Shown: piece after piece, positions 37,601 to 49,800 of the stretch
Layout of the letters: each line of letters starts with the position of its first letter
Position numbering within the stretch: position 1 is the first letter of the stretch
Source of the DNA: Combretum micranthum
Taxonomy: Eukaryota > Streptophyta > Magnoliopsida > Myrtales > Combretaceae
Reading direction: 5' to 3'
Assembly (NCBI GenBank): GCA_024138025.1
Contig: JAMXBD010000168.1
Location: forward strand, 1,240,001-1,304,000
DNA: 64,000 nt
Translations under genes and position numbers: made by a program
Notes under the pieces: model-generated
The model's database searches: none
What the model saw: the letters and a program-made list of their open reading frames with translations, nothing else
Told to the model about the DNA's origin: nothing

Positions 37601-37981
37601 TCCTAACCTACACCAAATTCCAATCCAAACGACCACAAATAATAACCCTAGTTAACAAATCAACCAACATTTACCACATAACCGAGCCCTAAAATCAAAA
37701 AATAAAAGAGAGAAAGAGAGAGAGAGAGAGAAATAACCGAACAGCAAGAAAACTACCAATTAATCAATGCAAAATACAATTACCAATGCTAACGTGTCAA
37801 CAAGGAATGCGCGTTTTCCGTTGGACTTTACAAGCTGAGAAATTTGCCTGTAATTGAAACGAATCCCGGCGTTCGGATTGGAAGATGTCGAAGTCGAATA
37901 GTAATTGAAAGGTCCAAGTTTAGTGGAGGAGCAAACCCTAGAATTAGCCCCAAAACGAACTACGCCTCTAAAAACAGCCAT
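34697..37981 (-). CDS. FMP32-like: FMP32-like mitochondrial coiled-coil protein (DUF1640/CCDC90 family)
   Basis: Seven exons on the minus strand: 37784-37981, 37477-37607, 37315-37374, 35249-35358, 35117-35173, 34903-34969 and 34697-34816, all with GT..AG borders. The expected product is 247 residues: an Arg/Ser-rich N-terminus like a mitochondrial presequence (MAVFRGVVRFGANSR), the conserved FLVDTLALVRSLEAQGVPSK, a coiled-coil (about 120-220) and one C-terminal membrane segment (about 227-247, YCIGTLVSISAVGLAVIRIL). Relatives sit in the mitochondrial inner membrane (yeast Fmp32, animal MCUR1/CCDC90B). Oddity: exon 2 is 131 nt, not the 132 needed by its phases; one base is missing after SKQ (around 37566-37568), which would put a stop shortly after. 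Everything else is intact, so an assembly error or a very recent loss are both possible. The long intron 3 (35359-37314) holds an 87-bp tandem duplication. Short open frames in the introns are not genes. Confidence 0.88.
36276..36458. repeat. Tandem duplication, period 87 bp, in intron 3
   Basis: Copy 1, 36276-36362, starts TCCTAGAGTTCGGCTATAAG; copy 2, 36363 to about 36458, starts TCCTAGAGTTTGGCTATAAG. Both contain ATCACCAACAAAGCATCTA and TTGCTGCATAGATCTAA. Confidence 0.9.
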
Positions 37982-38250
37982 CAAATCCGTCTCTCCCTTT
38001 ATATATATACACTAAAGAGAAAAATTAACAATCAATTAGGGCAAGATATCTAGAAATACTAACACAAATTTCTCAAACAGAATACAATCTTGCTTGCTAT
38101 TTTTTCCTTTCACTTTATTTTCATGCAATTGCAATTGACTGAAAATGTATAGAAAAGTAGCGGTTAAACTTAATTGATGAGCCTGAGAGAGAGGAAATGG
38201 AAATAAGAAAGGCAGATGAATTGTGGTCTTTGTTTTGTAATTTTGACTCA

Positions 38251-38341
38251 AGGAAGGAAGGAAGGAAGGAAGGAATGAATGAGTTGCGTTTTGATATGAT
38301 TTGCATTTGTATTTACGAATATGCCTTTATATATATATATT
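38251..38341. repeat. (GGAA)n run followed by a (TA)n run
   Basis: GGAA/GAAG tetranucleotide repeat at 38251-38276, merging into GAATGAATGA. A short TA run lies at about 38330-38341. Located 270-360 bp upstream of the FMP32-like start codon. Confidence 0.9.
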
Positions 38342-39890
38342 TATTTTAACACGGTTCGGGTAGAGTGTGGGGATGTCCTGCCCTTCCAATGTGGACGGTA
38401 TAGGTGTGTTTGTATTACTTGGACAAGACGCCGGATTACATAAATCAAACAAGAAGGTGACCTCCGAAAACGTGGGATTAATCTGCCACTCGTTCCGACC
38501 CTTTTTATAGGAGCAGATTTTTTATCCAAATTTGTACTAATGGAGTAAAACGTTTATTTCCAAATTTTTCATTGGTGACTTCAATTTTCTAAAATTACCA
38601 AAATAGGATTCGTGATTCTCTGTCGCAACTTATGAAGAGTAAGTTTTTGTTTTGTTTTTTTTCTCCTATTGTACTTTAATTTAGTTATTTTTTAATTAAC
38701 TATTTGAATTCTAATTTTGCTAATTTCAGGGACTTTTGATGGCTAATTTTGGGACAAGAGCTCTCTAGCTCAGCTTGACTCATTTGAGGCTTCAGTCGAC
38801 CTATTAGATTTAAGTTTGGTTTTATCTGACCCATCACAAGCTTTTAGAGAGCACTGAGAGACTCTCTGACAAAGAAATCTAACCCTCCGAGTTAGGCATT
38901 CAATGAAGCCAATTCAAATCACTTGATATACGCCCCCTTAACTACCACCATTCTCACCATAGAAGCGGTTTGAACTGGTCTTCATGGCTCAACACACATG
39001 TTCCTAGCAACTACTCATAACTCCCCACTACTCCACGTCCTTCTCAACATTCATAACTACAGGGAGTCATTCTCATATAAGTAACCTCCTTATCACGTTT
39101 TTGAAAACAAAGATGCCACATAGGTAACTTCCCTATACTATTCTCATTCACCTCCTACTTTTGATAAACATAGACTTGAGTATTGGAGTAACCATACCAA
39201 ACAACCCCCTGGTGCATCCTTAATCATATGTTGTTTTGCAAGTCTTACTTCATAGGACTATAATCAAGTCTAATTGTCAAAAAGCATAGTACTAGTTTTG
39301 AATTAACAACATATGGTTCTATTTATGGAAAATGACTCTTAAAGTTGTTCCCTCCATCCATTTCTCTTCCCATACACTTTACTTTTATCCTCCCAACAAT
39401 CACTTTTCTTAATACTGCCTCAGATTAATGGTAAGAAAGTTGCTAAAGAGTCTAGACCTCAAAACCCAATTGACTCTGTTTCAAGTCTCGATAATCCCTA
39501 AATGCGTAGGTTTAAATGTGGACTTCAGTAATTTTCTTGATTCTAACTCTTTCCACGAGTAGTAGCACTTGAACAATATTAAGGGTATTTTCCATTTGAT
39601 TGTGGAACAGAATATAGAATTGATAAACCATAACCTCTAGTCAAGGATGCGATGCCAAGAAAGTAGTGCTGGAAGTTCATCATCACACTCTCAATCAATA
39701 GCATCCCAGTTGCCTACTAAAATGCATCTAGTAGCCATTCTCAAGCTTGAGTCGAATCTTGAGTGTGGACTACTCCAAAATCCTTCTATAGCATCTGCAA
39801 CTTCATGAACACACATTGACAAACCCAACCATAATCGATCTTTCCATGTACCAAGGGAAGCATTTTGAGAACTTAATGCTTAAGGAAGTG
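38342..39890. other. No gene recognised
   Basis: A GC-richer patch at 38345-38520 gives an open frame on the minus strand (38341-38529) without recognisable domains. The later part (about 39600-39890) may be the leader and N-terminal gag text of the Tat remnant that follows. Confidence 0.5.
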
Positions 39891-40540
39891 AAGAAGGAGT
39901 ATAAGAGGGTATTGGCAATCAAAGAGGGTCAAGAGAGTTCCTAAACATTCTTATTGACAATTAAGATCCCCCTAGTGCAATCTATCATTGAAAAGCCTTT
40001 CCCTATAGGCATGAAGCTATCCAATTTCAAGATGTATGATGGAACAACTGACTCATATGAGCATTTATGCTGTTGCAAAGATTATATGTTGCTATTTGGC
40101 TTCAACGATGCAATTTTTTACAAGGTACTCATTAGAACACTAGAGAAAGTGGCTCATAGTTAGTACCATTAGTTGCCTTTAGCTCTATTACCAACTTTGA
40201 ACTACTAGGAACCACTTTGAAAAAAAAATTTATGATCATATGTTATGATATTTCTTTTCTTTTAAATTCTGATTAGGGGAACTTAAAGCAAAATTTGAAT
40301 CGTCTACATGATTAGGACCCTTGAGTGGTTTCCTGCCCTAAGAACGTTGTGGCGTAGTTGAATAAGAAACTTAAGAACTTTAGGTTAAATAGTTTGAAAG
40401 GGAAATAAAGATGAAGAAACTTCCCCAGTGGAAATTTTCCTACAAATGACACAAAAATAGAGTTACTTTAAATCAGAATGAGGTAGAAGGACTGTTGGAC
40501 TGGACCCATATGTGTTGGGCCTGTAAAATAGAACGTGATC
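39891..40540 (+). pseudogene. Tat-lineage Ty3/gypsy gag remnant
   Basis: One frame (39954-40163) reads IIEKPFPIGMKLSNFKMYDG, then TTDSYEHL...YMLLFGFNDAIFYKVLIRTLEKVAHS, ending at a TAG. The same frame continues YHQLPLALLPTL-like. This is the conserved Tat/Ogre capsid pattern 'P..FK.P..Y.DG..DP.EHL..Y...M...G..D....AF...L...A..W...LP', also seen in the minus-strand remnant at 17.4 kb. Downstream, the homology breaks across frames and fades by about 40.5 kb. No protease or pol follows. Confidence 0.75.
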
Positions 40541-41115
40541 AATGGTGCGCTTAGATGGGTTTGATGTGATCATTTCGATGCTTTAAGTTCACAAGTATGT
40601 TGGCATAAAGGTGCACAAAAGGTATGAGAGAGAGAGAATCCATTTGACATTACCTCTCTTATAGAGTAGGATGAGATACTTATAGTGGGTGAATCCTTAG
40701 CAGTTAAATGTGTCGTGCGATCATAAGTGAGTGAGTGGTTGATGATGGTTAGCATGAATGTACGTGAGTCTACTAATCCACATTTGACGATGCCATACCT
40801 AAGTGGAGGAAACATGCTAAGTGATCTTGGGTCGAGTGCCATCTAGATGCAATAGTAGGCAGTTGGTTCCTTGATCCAAAGGGGTTAGCATTCTAGTGTG
40901 GCTTTGGGCATTATCAAGATGAGTCAAGCCTAAGCCAACCCATGTGGTTAATAGGTTAAACTGAACTTGGGAGTCCCGTGATCGATATACAATACTTAAC
41001 TGTGATCATACCCTTAAAATACCTAGTATATAACTTATTATATTTATTTTAATAGTCATATAATTGATTAGATGATTCTGTTGACAAGACTGTAGAAGTT
41101 TCCAAGAGCTTTTAT

Positions 41116-41371
41116 AAAGATATAAGGTAAATTATATTAGAATGTATTAATATTTAAAAATAAGTTCATTTTAAGCATCAACGTTTCAAGTAGTTAAAAA
41201 AAGCTATCAACATTTTGCAAAGTGAATCAAATAAGGTATCAATGTTTTACAAAGTTTATTTAAGGTATTCATGTTTCTATTAATTTTTAATTAAGTTTCT
41301 AAAATTTTTATTAATAATCAATTATTAATATCTTATTTTACTCACTTTGCAAAATGTTAATATCTGTTTTT
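41116..41371. mobile_element. Left half of a palindromic MITE interrupted by the copia element
   Basis: ATAAAGATATAAGGTAAATT and repeated 'AAGGTATCAATGTTTTACAAAG' units are matched in inverted orientation on the far side of the copia element at 51335-51490 (AATTTACCTTAAAGATAT, ...ATGTTTTAAGTGGCTCAAG inverse). The two halves would form a foldback MITE with the retrotransposon inserted near its centre. Confidence 0.6.
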
Positions 41372-42606
41372 TGAAACCATGAAAATACACTATAAAATAC
41401 TCTTGTGGGGTGGGTGTGTGTGTGTGTGTGTGTTGGGGGGGGGGGGGGGGGGGAGGTTGGGATGTGTAAGGGAGAGGAATTAAGTATTTGTCCTAAATGG
41501 CTCAAATAACTAATTTTAATGCAACAGATCAAATTTAACTTTAATAGCAACGGATAATACAAAATAGATTATAATATGCAATATGAAAGAATAGAGATAG
41601 AAAATTTGAGTTCAGATTCATCGTGGAGTTCGGCCCACTTTCTACTCTCCACGGTCTACCAGTACCTCTAGTTGAGGACTTCACCACACTTTATTAATCA
41701 CCAAATAATCACACTCAAGATGATCAGTACTCCACTTCTACAATTCTTAGGAAATAAATATTTCCTTTCTTTTTCTAAATGCTTTCTAATAGATAACAGA
41801 TACAGGAACAAAGCACTAAAATGATTGTTTCTCTCTTTACAGATATATACAATTTAATGAATATGAGAACAAGAAAATTAATGATTTGTTTGTTTGCAAG
41901 TAATAGCTCTTTCAATTCACACTTCACCTTTTGAATCTCTAAGATAAAGTATTCACAGCCTTTAAGAATTCAAATGTCCATTAAAAATAACATCTCCGAG
42001 TCACCAAGCATTAAATGTGTTTCAACAACTCTTTTTGCCACATTGGCTCATTCATTTAAACTGTCGTGCCCTAATAATTATCGCACCTTAAAGAGTCGCA
42101 CCTCATTTTTTCCCTCAACCAAGTGTGGGCTTATGTGGACTCCATCGAGCATTAAATTCAAACTTGTCTTGCCTCAAACTTGTCGCATCTTAAAGTTCTT
42201 CATGCCTTAATTTGACCTGACCAAAGCTATGTATGTTTGAGCTTGTCGAGTATTAGATTTTGAACTCGTCACGCCCTAAACAATGAACTTGTTGAGCCTT
42301 CAACGAATCCCGTGACCAAGCACTCTGCATGTTTGAACTTATCGAGCTTTAGTCTTGAGCTTGTCGTGCCTTGACTATGGACTCGTCAAGCCCTTGACAT
42401 GACATGAGACCATTGCTATGTTTAATAAATTTACACCTGCTAATTCCTGTACAAATCTCTATAGAACAACATACACAAAATATATATTTTCTAAGATATT
42501 GATCATTATGTTGTTCGATTAATTAAGTGTAGTTTAACATAATTTAATAGTTAATTGTGCAATTGATTGTCTCATCAAAATCCATATCGAACATATAAGT
42601 TCAACA
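41372..42606 (-). repeat. 3' LTR of the copia element
   Basis: Matches the split 5' LTR and the solo LTR at 10511-11592. Contains a (GT)n run and 19 consecutive G (41435-41453) near its left edge, absent in the 5' LTR, and a block of degenerate 'CTTGTCRYGCCTTAA' units at about 42060-42400. Confidence 0.9.
41414..41453. repeat. (GT)n followed by a 19-G homopolymer
   Basis: GT run 41414-41433, then G at 41435-41453. On the minus strand it makes the poly-Pro/Thr-His stretch of an otherwise meaningless open frame. Confidence 0.95.
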
Positions 42607-42620
42607 ATCTCTCCCTTTTT
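42607..42620 (-). other. Polypurine tract of the copia element
   Basis: AAAAAGGGAGAGAT on the minus strand, directly followed by the LTR start TGTTGAACTTATATG. This is the plus-strand priming site position. Confidence 0.85.
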
Positions 42621-44400
42621 ATGAGAAAAATTATGCACAATTAACCCATTTTCAATTAAACATACTCCCTCTCAATTAAGCATTCATATTTCAGAAGAAT
42701 TTTCAATTTTGATTTAAAGACTTGATGTTTAATTCTAGGGAAATTTGAACTACACTTAATTCATATTCTCCTTTAATTTATTAAAAGCATATTCATGCAT
42801 GTTAATTGTGCATACAGCTTATCTCTCCCCCTTTGGACTCATGAAAAAATCAACATAAGTTACCTCGCTCAAGGAGGACTTCAAACTTTTCATTAAATAT
42901 GAACAATTTCCTCATAAAGAGGACTTCACAAGAACGTCTCACCAACAAAGGACTTTATGTTGCCTCACCATAGAGGACTTCACACATGCCTCGACACGAG
43001 GATTTCACAAATGCCTACACACACACGTAAGACTTCACATTGTCTTATAATAGAGGACTTCAAACACGTGTCTCAACAACAAAATTTCACTAGAACACTA
43101 AAAAACAAAAGCGTGAATAATGCCTTACAACATTAGTTCACTAATCTCATGAATGACACTATTCACTTAACAGAAATATACACGAAATAGAGATTATTTT
43201 TACATGGAATATGTAAGTTAAGCTCTACTCTACTTTAATCTCTACTAAACAACATTTCTTTGTCATATTCAATATTTTAACATATTTATCCCCTTTTAAT
43301 TGTGCATTCTATACTTCTCTCCATTTGTACTCATAATAAAAGATAGATTTATGATATTGCAAACAAAGAAAGATGCACAGCCAACATAAAATTTTAAAAA
43401 TGATTTAGACATGAGAAAAAAAAAAAGAGCATCCTCATATCATAAATTTGTGCAAGTTGCTGTCAGAAAGTTTTAAGCGTGCCTAAATAAGTTTAAGATA
43501 ATATTGAAATATTTTCAAATTTTCAAATAAGTTTAGGAAGCAATATTAAACATATCTAAACATTTTTTATGCATCACAAACATGAAAAACCATTTTCATG
43601 TATTCAAAGTCCAATTTTAGCACAAATTTAGTTTAAAACATGCATAAATTCAACATATTATCAAGGAATTCATGTTTAAGCATATCCAACACTTTCATGA
43701 AAGTATAAAAAGTTATATAAAGCATGTTTGAACTAAACAAACTCATATAAGTTCATATTTTGCAAATTTGTATACATTTTAGTTATTAAAACTATGAATT
43801 TTTCTCAAAAGTGTGCACGAAATTGTCCAAAAACATTTTCGTTTGAATTTGAACCTTTGTATAAGTTTTTTTTATCCGATAAACATGAAAAAACATGATT
43901 TATGCATCAAAAGCATGAAAATTCAGTTTTGTGCATTTCAAATTCAATTTCGGTTCAATTTTAGCTTAAAAAACATGCACAAAAGCATCTTTGCACAAAA
44001 AACTTGCATATGCAAACACATCAATATATTATATGCACAAATATCAAGAGTAGTAACTATCAAACTCAAGCAAGTTGAGATTATACTATATTTTTACTCT
44101 TAGAGCCACTTAAGGTACCGATAAAAATACAATTATCTTTTTGGTACCAATTTAAGTTTGGGTCCTTTTTGGTTAAGTGTAATAAGAATATCCCTTTTAG
44201 AAACTCAAACCAGCTCGCTTCTATGATTCAAACGCATGGTTTTTCTTATTGTACAATTGTGTGTAATAGGGCCTGATTTCCCAGAGTAGTTGTATGTTCC
44301 ATGAGTGACTTTTAAAAAATGAGTTTTATGGGACTTGCTGCTACCTTCTTTACTATAGCTAATTTCATATTTATTTGAATGATACTTTTAATTTACAAGA
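42621..44400 (-). other. Copia interior without pol coding
   Basis: Between gag and the polypurine tract there is about 1.8 kb of AT-rich sequence with no recognisable protease, integrase, RT or RNase H in either strand. The open frames 41974-42210 and 43813-44103 have no domain. Either pol was deleted or this family never had it. Confidence 0.6.
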
Positions 44401-44407
44401 AGTGTGT

Positions 44408-45735
44408 TTAAATTCTTTTTGTGAACTTAGCTATATTTGCTTTTGAATCATCTAAACTAGCTTTTAACAATATATTTTCATTTTTTAAATCCTTTAGCTC
44501 TTTTTGAATTTCATTATTATTGTTGGTACATTCAACATTATTATTTATAGTTTTAATTTCAAGATTAAGTAAATCATTTTCAATTGTTAATTTTTCATTG
44601 ATCTTACTTAACTCATTATTTTTGCTTTTCAGCTTCTTATATTTATTATTCATCTTGTCATTTTCCATTTTAACTTGTTCATGCTTATTTTGAAATTTAT
44701 CTAGCTCTTCTCCTACTTCCATCATTAATGTTTTAAGCATGTTCTTCTTTTTCTCTACTTTAACTAATTTACAACATACTTTATCATACATGACATATAA
44801 CTCATCATAACTCCACGTGGTGATATGTGCTTCTTTTCTAGATCTCTTCTTGAGCAGTTGACAATATTGCAGGATGTGTCCTGGTTTGTGGTATTTGTAG
44901 TAAGATATCACATCCTTCTTTTTGTATCCAAATGAGTTGTTGTTATCGTCCACTTTCTTTAACTTGTTGCTAGACCTTATGAACTTCTTAAGCTTTTTAC
45001 CATCCAGACAAGCTCCTCATTTTCATCACCATCGCTTGAATCATGATTTGTATCTTTTAGAGTAATAGCCTTTTTTTTTTTTTTTTACTCTTCTTCTTGC
45101 TTCTTGATGAGCTCATGCATTGTGAGTGCTCCAAAGAGTTCTTCTTTGCTCATAGCACTTAAATCCCGTGCTTTTTCTATGGCAGTTCTTTTTACTTTCC
45201 AATCATTACGTAGTAACTTGATAAGTTTAGAATTTATTTCTAAGTTAGTAAATTCTTTCCAAGTACACTTAAGGGATTTATGATGTTAATGAATTTATTA
45301 TGCATCTCATCTATAGATTCATTTGGACGCATTTTAAAATTTTCAAACTAACCATACAAAAGACTTATTTTTGCATCTTTAACTCTAGAAGTTCCTTCAT
45401 AAGTCTTTTCTAGTTCATACCATATTTCTTTAGCTGATTTGCATGTACAAATTCTATTAAAATTACTTTCATTTAACCCACAATGCAATATATTCATAGC
45501 TATATAATTTAGATCTAATATTTTCCAATCATTTTCATTATAATTTTTTTCTTCTTTTCCTTCAATAATCAATGGCCCATTTTCTATTACATTCCATAAA
45601 AATATGCTTTAAGCTTTTAGAAAAATTTTCATTCAACGTTTTCGATATAAGTAGTTACGCATACTTGGAAGTGGTGGTCTATTGATAGCTTACCCCTTTA
45701 GAAACTTTAGTGCATTTGATGCCATAATTTTTACA
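44408..45735 (-). pseudogene. Copia gag (UBN2-type) with a dead zinc knuckle
   Basis: The minus strand begins MASNALKFLKG after the primer site (about 45725), with RPPL near 45680, then changes frame. The UBN2-type gag domain is clear at 45348-45572: IAMNILHCGLNESNFNRICT, then KSAKEIWYELEKTYEGTSRVKDAK. It continues through MRPNESIDEMHNKF with frameshifts. The last frame (44408-44953) holds the zinc-knuckle position ISYYKYHKPGHILQYCQLLKK, where the first two Cys of CX2CX4HX4C are both Tyr. It then has a long Lys/Asn/Glu-rich coiled coil (about 110 residues), unusually long for this position but known in SIRE-like gags. It is non-functional as read. Confidence 0.85.
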
Positions 45736-45770
45736 CTATATACGATTAAGCACAAAACAAATAGAGACAA

Positions 45771-45783
45771 GGCTTTGATACCA
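45771..45783 (-). other. Primer-binding site of the copia element
   Basis: TGGTATCAAAGCC on the minus strand, two bases from the 5' LTR end; matches the copia-type site complementary to initiator tRNA-Met except at one or two positions. Confidence 0.85.
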
Positions 45784-46830
45784 AATGAAAACGTGAAAAT
45801 GCACTATAAAGGAAGGGGTTAGGGGGCGAAGGGGGAGGGAAAGGTGGGTGGTGGGGGCGTATGAATTAATTATTTGCCCTAAAAGGCTCAAACAACTAAT
45901 TCTAATGCAACATAGCAAATTTAACTTTAATGGCAACAGATAATACACAATAGATTATAATATAAAATATGAAAGAGATAGAGATAGAGATAGAAAATTT
46001 GAGTCCAGATTTAACGTGGAGTTCGGCCCACTTCCTACTCTCCACGGTCCACCAATGCCTCCAATCGAGGACTTCACCACACCTTATTAATCACCATATA
46101 ATCACACTCAAGATCAGCAATACACTACTTTTACAGTACTTAGGAAATAAAATATTTCATTTCTCTCTCTAGATGCTCTCTGATAGATAGCTGCTACAAG
46201 AACAGAGTATTAGAATGATTTTTTCTCTCTTTACAAATATTTATAATTTAATGAATAAGAGAAGGAGAAAATTAATGATTTCTTTGTTTGAAAGTAATAA
46301 CTCTTTCAATTCATAATTCATTTTTCAATCTCCTAAGGATAGAGCATTTATAACCTTTAAGAATTCAAATGTCTGTAAGTCGCTAAGCATTAAATGCACT
46401 TCAACGGCTCTTTTTATCACATTGGCTCATTCATTTAAACTGTCATGCTCTAATGCTTGTCGTGTGTTAAAGTGCCGTGCCTCATTTTTGCCCTCAACCA
46501 AGTCTGTGCTTATGTGGACTTCATCAAGCAGACTCCATTGAACCTTGAATTCAAACTTAGCGCCCCCTAAAATTCGTCGCGCCTTGGTTTTGACCCTTGA
46601 CCAAAGCTGTATATGCTTGAGTTTGTCGAGTCTTCAATTTTGAACTAGTTGCACCCTGAAAAATGAACTCGTTTAACTCTTAACGAACCCCACGACTAAG
46701 CACTTTGCATGTTTGAACTTATCGAGCTTTAGTTTTGAGCTTGTCACGCCTTGACTATGGACTCGCCGAGCCTTTGACGTAACCTGCTACACTACTATGT
46801 TTAATGAATTTGCATATGCTAATTCCTACA

Positions 46831-49800
46831 TAAATTGTAAACCCCCGAAAATTTTCATAATTCATAGAAAATAATCCTAGAAGTCTAATATTAAAATTGA
46901 AATCCCGAAAATCGACTCAAGTTAAAACCAAATTCTCAATCAAGTCAAACACAAAAATTCTTAGTCTTGAGAAAACGAAAACCCTTGAAACAAAATATAA
47001 AATCCAACTATCGATTGAATCAACATCTGTACACCAATCAAATGATCTACCCGATTCTTAAAACGCAAACGATATATCCAAATAACACTCAACAACGAAA
47101 TGATAGGATCTTAAATTCTTTGGTGAATTTTAGAATCAGAAATTTCATTTTTCACTAAAAGTCAAACTGAGTCAACTTATAACCCTAGACTCGGTTAAAC
47201 GATCCCGAGAACTAAAAACTATTAAATAATTACAAATAAAATAAGATAAACCATAGATATCGAGCTAAAAATATAAAACGGTCAAAACTCGAAAATTATA
47301 TGATCTTACGAATAACTCAACAAAACCAGAAGTCAAACCGGAACCCTAAAAGTCAACAAAGCTTATAACAAACCCTATTGTTTAAGATCTGGCAATCCCG
47401 CGCTCTTAAACCCTAGAAAACGAAATGAAAATAATTGTTGATAATAGTTTGTAATAATATAGGGAAGCTTAAAAATATTAGATTCGCAAAATTCGAGTGT
47501 CATTTGGATCCAAACACGATCAGTTTTCAAAAATCATTTCCCGACACATCGGATGACAAAAATATTCTGTTAATACCAATAGAATCGTAAAAATATAAGG
47601 TTTCCAAAAATATTAGTTTAAGAATTTTTCTATAGCTAAAAATTATAGATATCGCATTATTATGCGTATTTTTATTACTACCGGTACTTTAATTGTCTAG
47701 TCTACTATTCATAGTACTTTTCTACTATTCATTACTATTTCACTATCTCTACTTGTTCTTACACCTATTTCTTACTACCTACATACCTATTTCTTACTTT
47801 TTATATTTCCAATACAACTTTATTCACATAAACCTTACACATTACTTCTTTTACTACAAAACAAACTAAAATAAATCAATTCTCCCCCTCTACATCACCA
47901 AACCGGCCTCCCCTTTCTCTCTTCCATCAAATTGTTTTACTTTTTCAATTTATTTTATTACATCTAATTTCCACTCCAAAAATCTATAAATACCCCCTTC
48001 CTCCTTTATTCTTTCACACAATTCGTTTCACTACCAAAAGTCTCTCAAAATCTCTCCACAAATCCTCTCTTCAAGAATTCTCTCTACTAAAACTCTCTTA
48101 AACCAACTCCTCACAAAAATCATTTCTTATACATAAACTATCTACCACATATCACTACTCACATAATACCCCTTTTATCTACCATTTTCATACCACATAA
48201 ACACTTTAGGTAAACTTCTTCCAACCATTTATTTACCCATGTTATGTAACTTAACATGACTATGGTGTTGTTTTGAAACTCATATGAGTAATAAAAGTAA
48301 CAACATGTTCATGTTTTGTTCTTGCACATGAACTTCCTATTTTATTATGTTGTTATGTTGATTTTATTATTCATATCTAACTAAATATATTTATGTATAT
48401 ATATATAATCTTTAGAGCATATAAGCTCACTTGTTATTTATTTATTTCATGCTTTGCAATTTATTTATTTCATGCTATTTCTTTAAGACTAGTCTTTCTA
48501 GTCTTAGACTTGTCCATATCAAGTCAAAACAATCTTCTATTTATTTTCTTCAATCTTTTGGGACTAATCCATTCTTAGTCCTGGGATGCCTTGATGAAGC
48601 TAATGCTTCCAATACTTGACCGGGATACCTTGATGAAGCTAAGATTCCCAATACTTGTATTTTATTTTCTTGCTTATTATTTGTTTCTAGCATTTTCTTA
48701 TGTTTTTATTATTTTACATGCTCATAATACTTGTATCTACATAATGATATTGTCTCAACTAATTTGAAATTGGAATTTTACTTTACTAAAGAAACTTAAA
48801 ACCAAATTTTTTATTATGTGATTTGTCACAAAATAATGAAGTTATTATCAACAACATAAAAATAAAGTAATACAAGTTTTCTCAAAGTTTTCTTAAATAA
48901 CAAAGATAGTTTACCAAGGAAACATAAGAAATAAATATTTTCTTTGTATATTATGATGACCTAAGTTTTAGTAAAATAAATTGTTAATATTAAAATTTTT
49001 TACGACAAGCTTAAGATTTAAACTCTTTTTCACTCCATAACAAAACTAAGAAACAAACTAGTTTTCAAAGTTAAGATGAATTCAATCCATAAAGTTATAA
49101 ACCCACTGAGGAAAAATAATGATTTTCAAATTTCTAAAGAAGAAACTTATTTTCAAAGAATATAAATAAGATAAGATTAAAAATAATGGATTTTATCAAC
49201 AAAGAGAATTCTTTTCAAAGGAAATAAAAGAATAAGTTTTAGAAAACAAAAACTTATATTTTAAAATAATAAATAAAGGAAGACAAGACTCATTTTCTAA
49301 AACCAGTATAAATACAAAAAGGTTTTCAACAACTTAATACACTTTTGATAAATTTGATCTTTAGAAGTGAAATTTATGCAAGACTAAAGGTTAAAAGAAA
49401 ATTTACTTGTTTTTAGAAAAAGAATGCAGAAAATAAAATAAGAACATACTTATTTATAATACCCTATGAAAATATAAAGTTTCTTCCAAATACTTGAAAA
49501 GGAAATTTATCAAGATAAGTTTTCACACTTTAAAAAGAATGGTTTTATGAAATAAATTGTTAAAATACTACCATTAGAAATTTGTGCATATAAAGTGAGC
49601 TTATCTATATACTCAAAGGATTTATTAATTATATATACATATATATATATCTATATTTTTACTAAAGGATTTTTGAATGAAGTTGAGTTAGAAAATGGAT
49701 TTGCAAAAGTTTAGAAATATTCATTTTAAATCTGTACCCAACGTTTTTGGAACTCAAATGACCTTATATGACAAAGATAACCTTAGAAATGGATAGATCT

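Noticed and set aside
37999..38009. TATA-like TATATATAAAG upstream of the FMP32-like start
   Set aside because: Only about 20 bp from the ATG, so too close to act as the TATA box of that start; may be simple-sequence AT.
41338..41562. Minus-strand open frame with poly-Pro and Thr-His repeats
   Set aside because: Produced by the G19 and (GT)n runs inside the copia LTR; the similar frame at 45736-45948 reflects LTR homology, not a protein.
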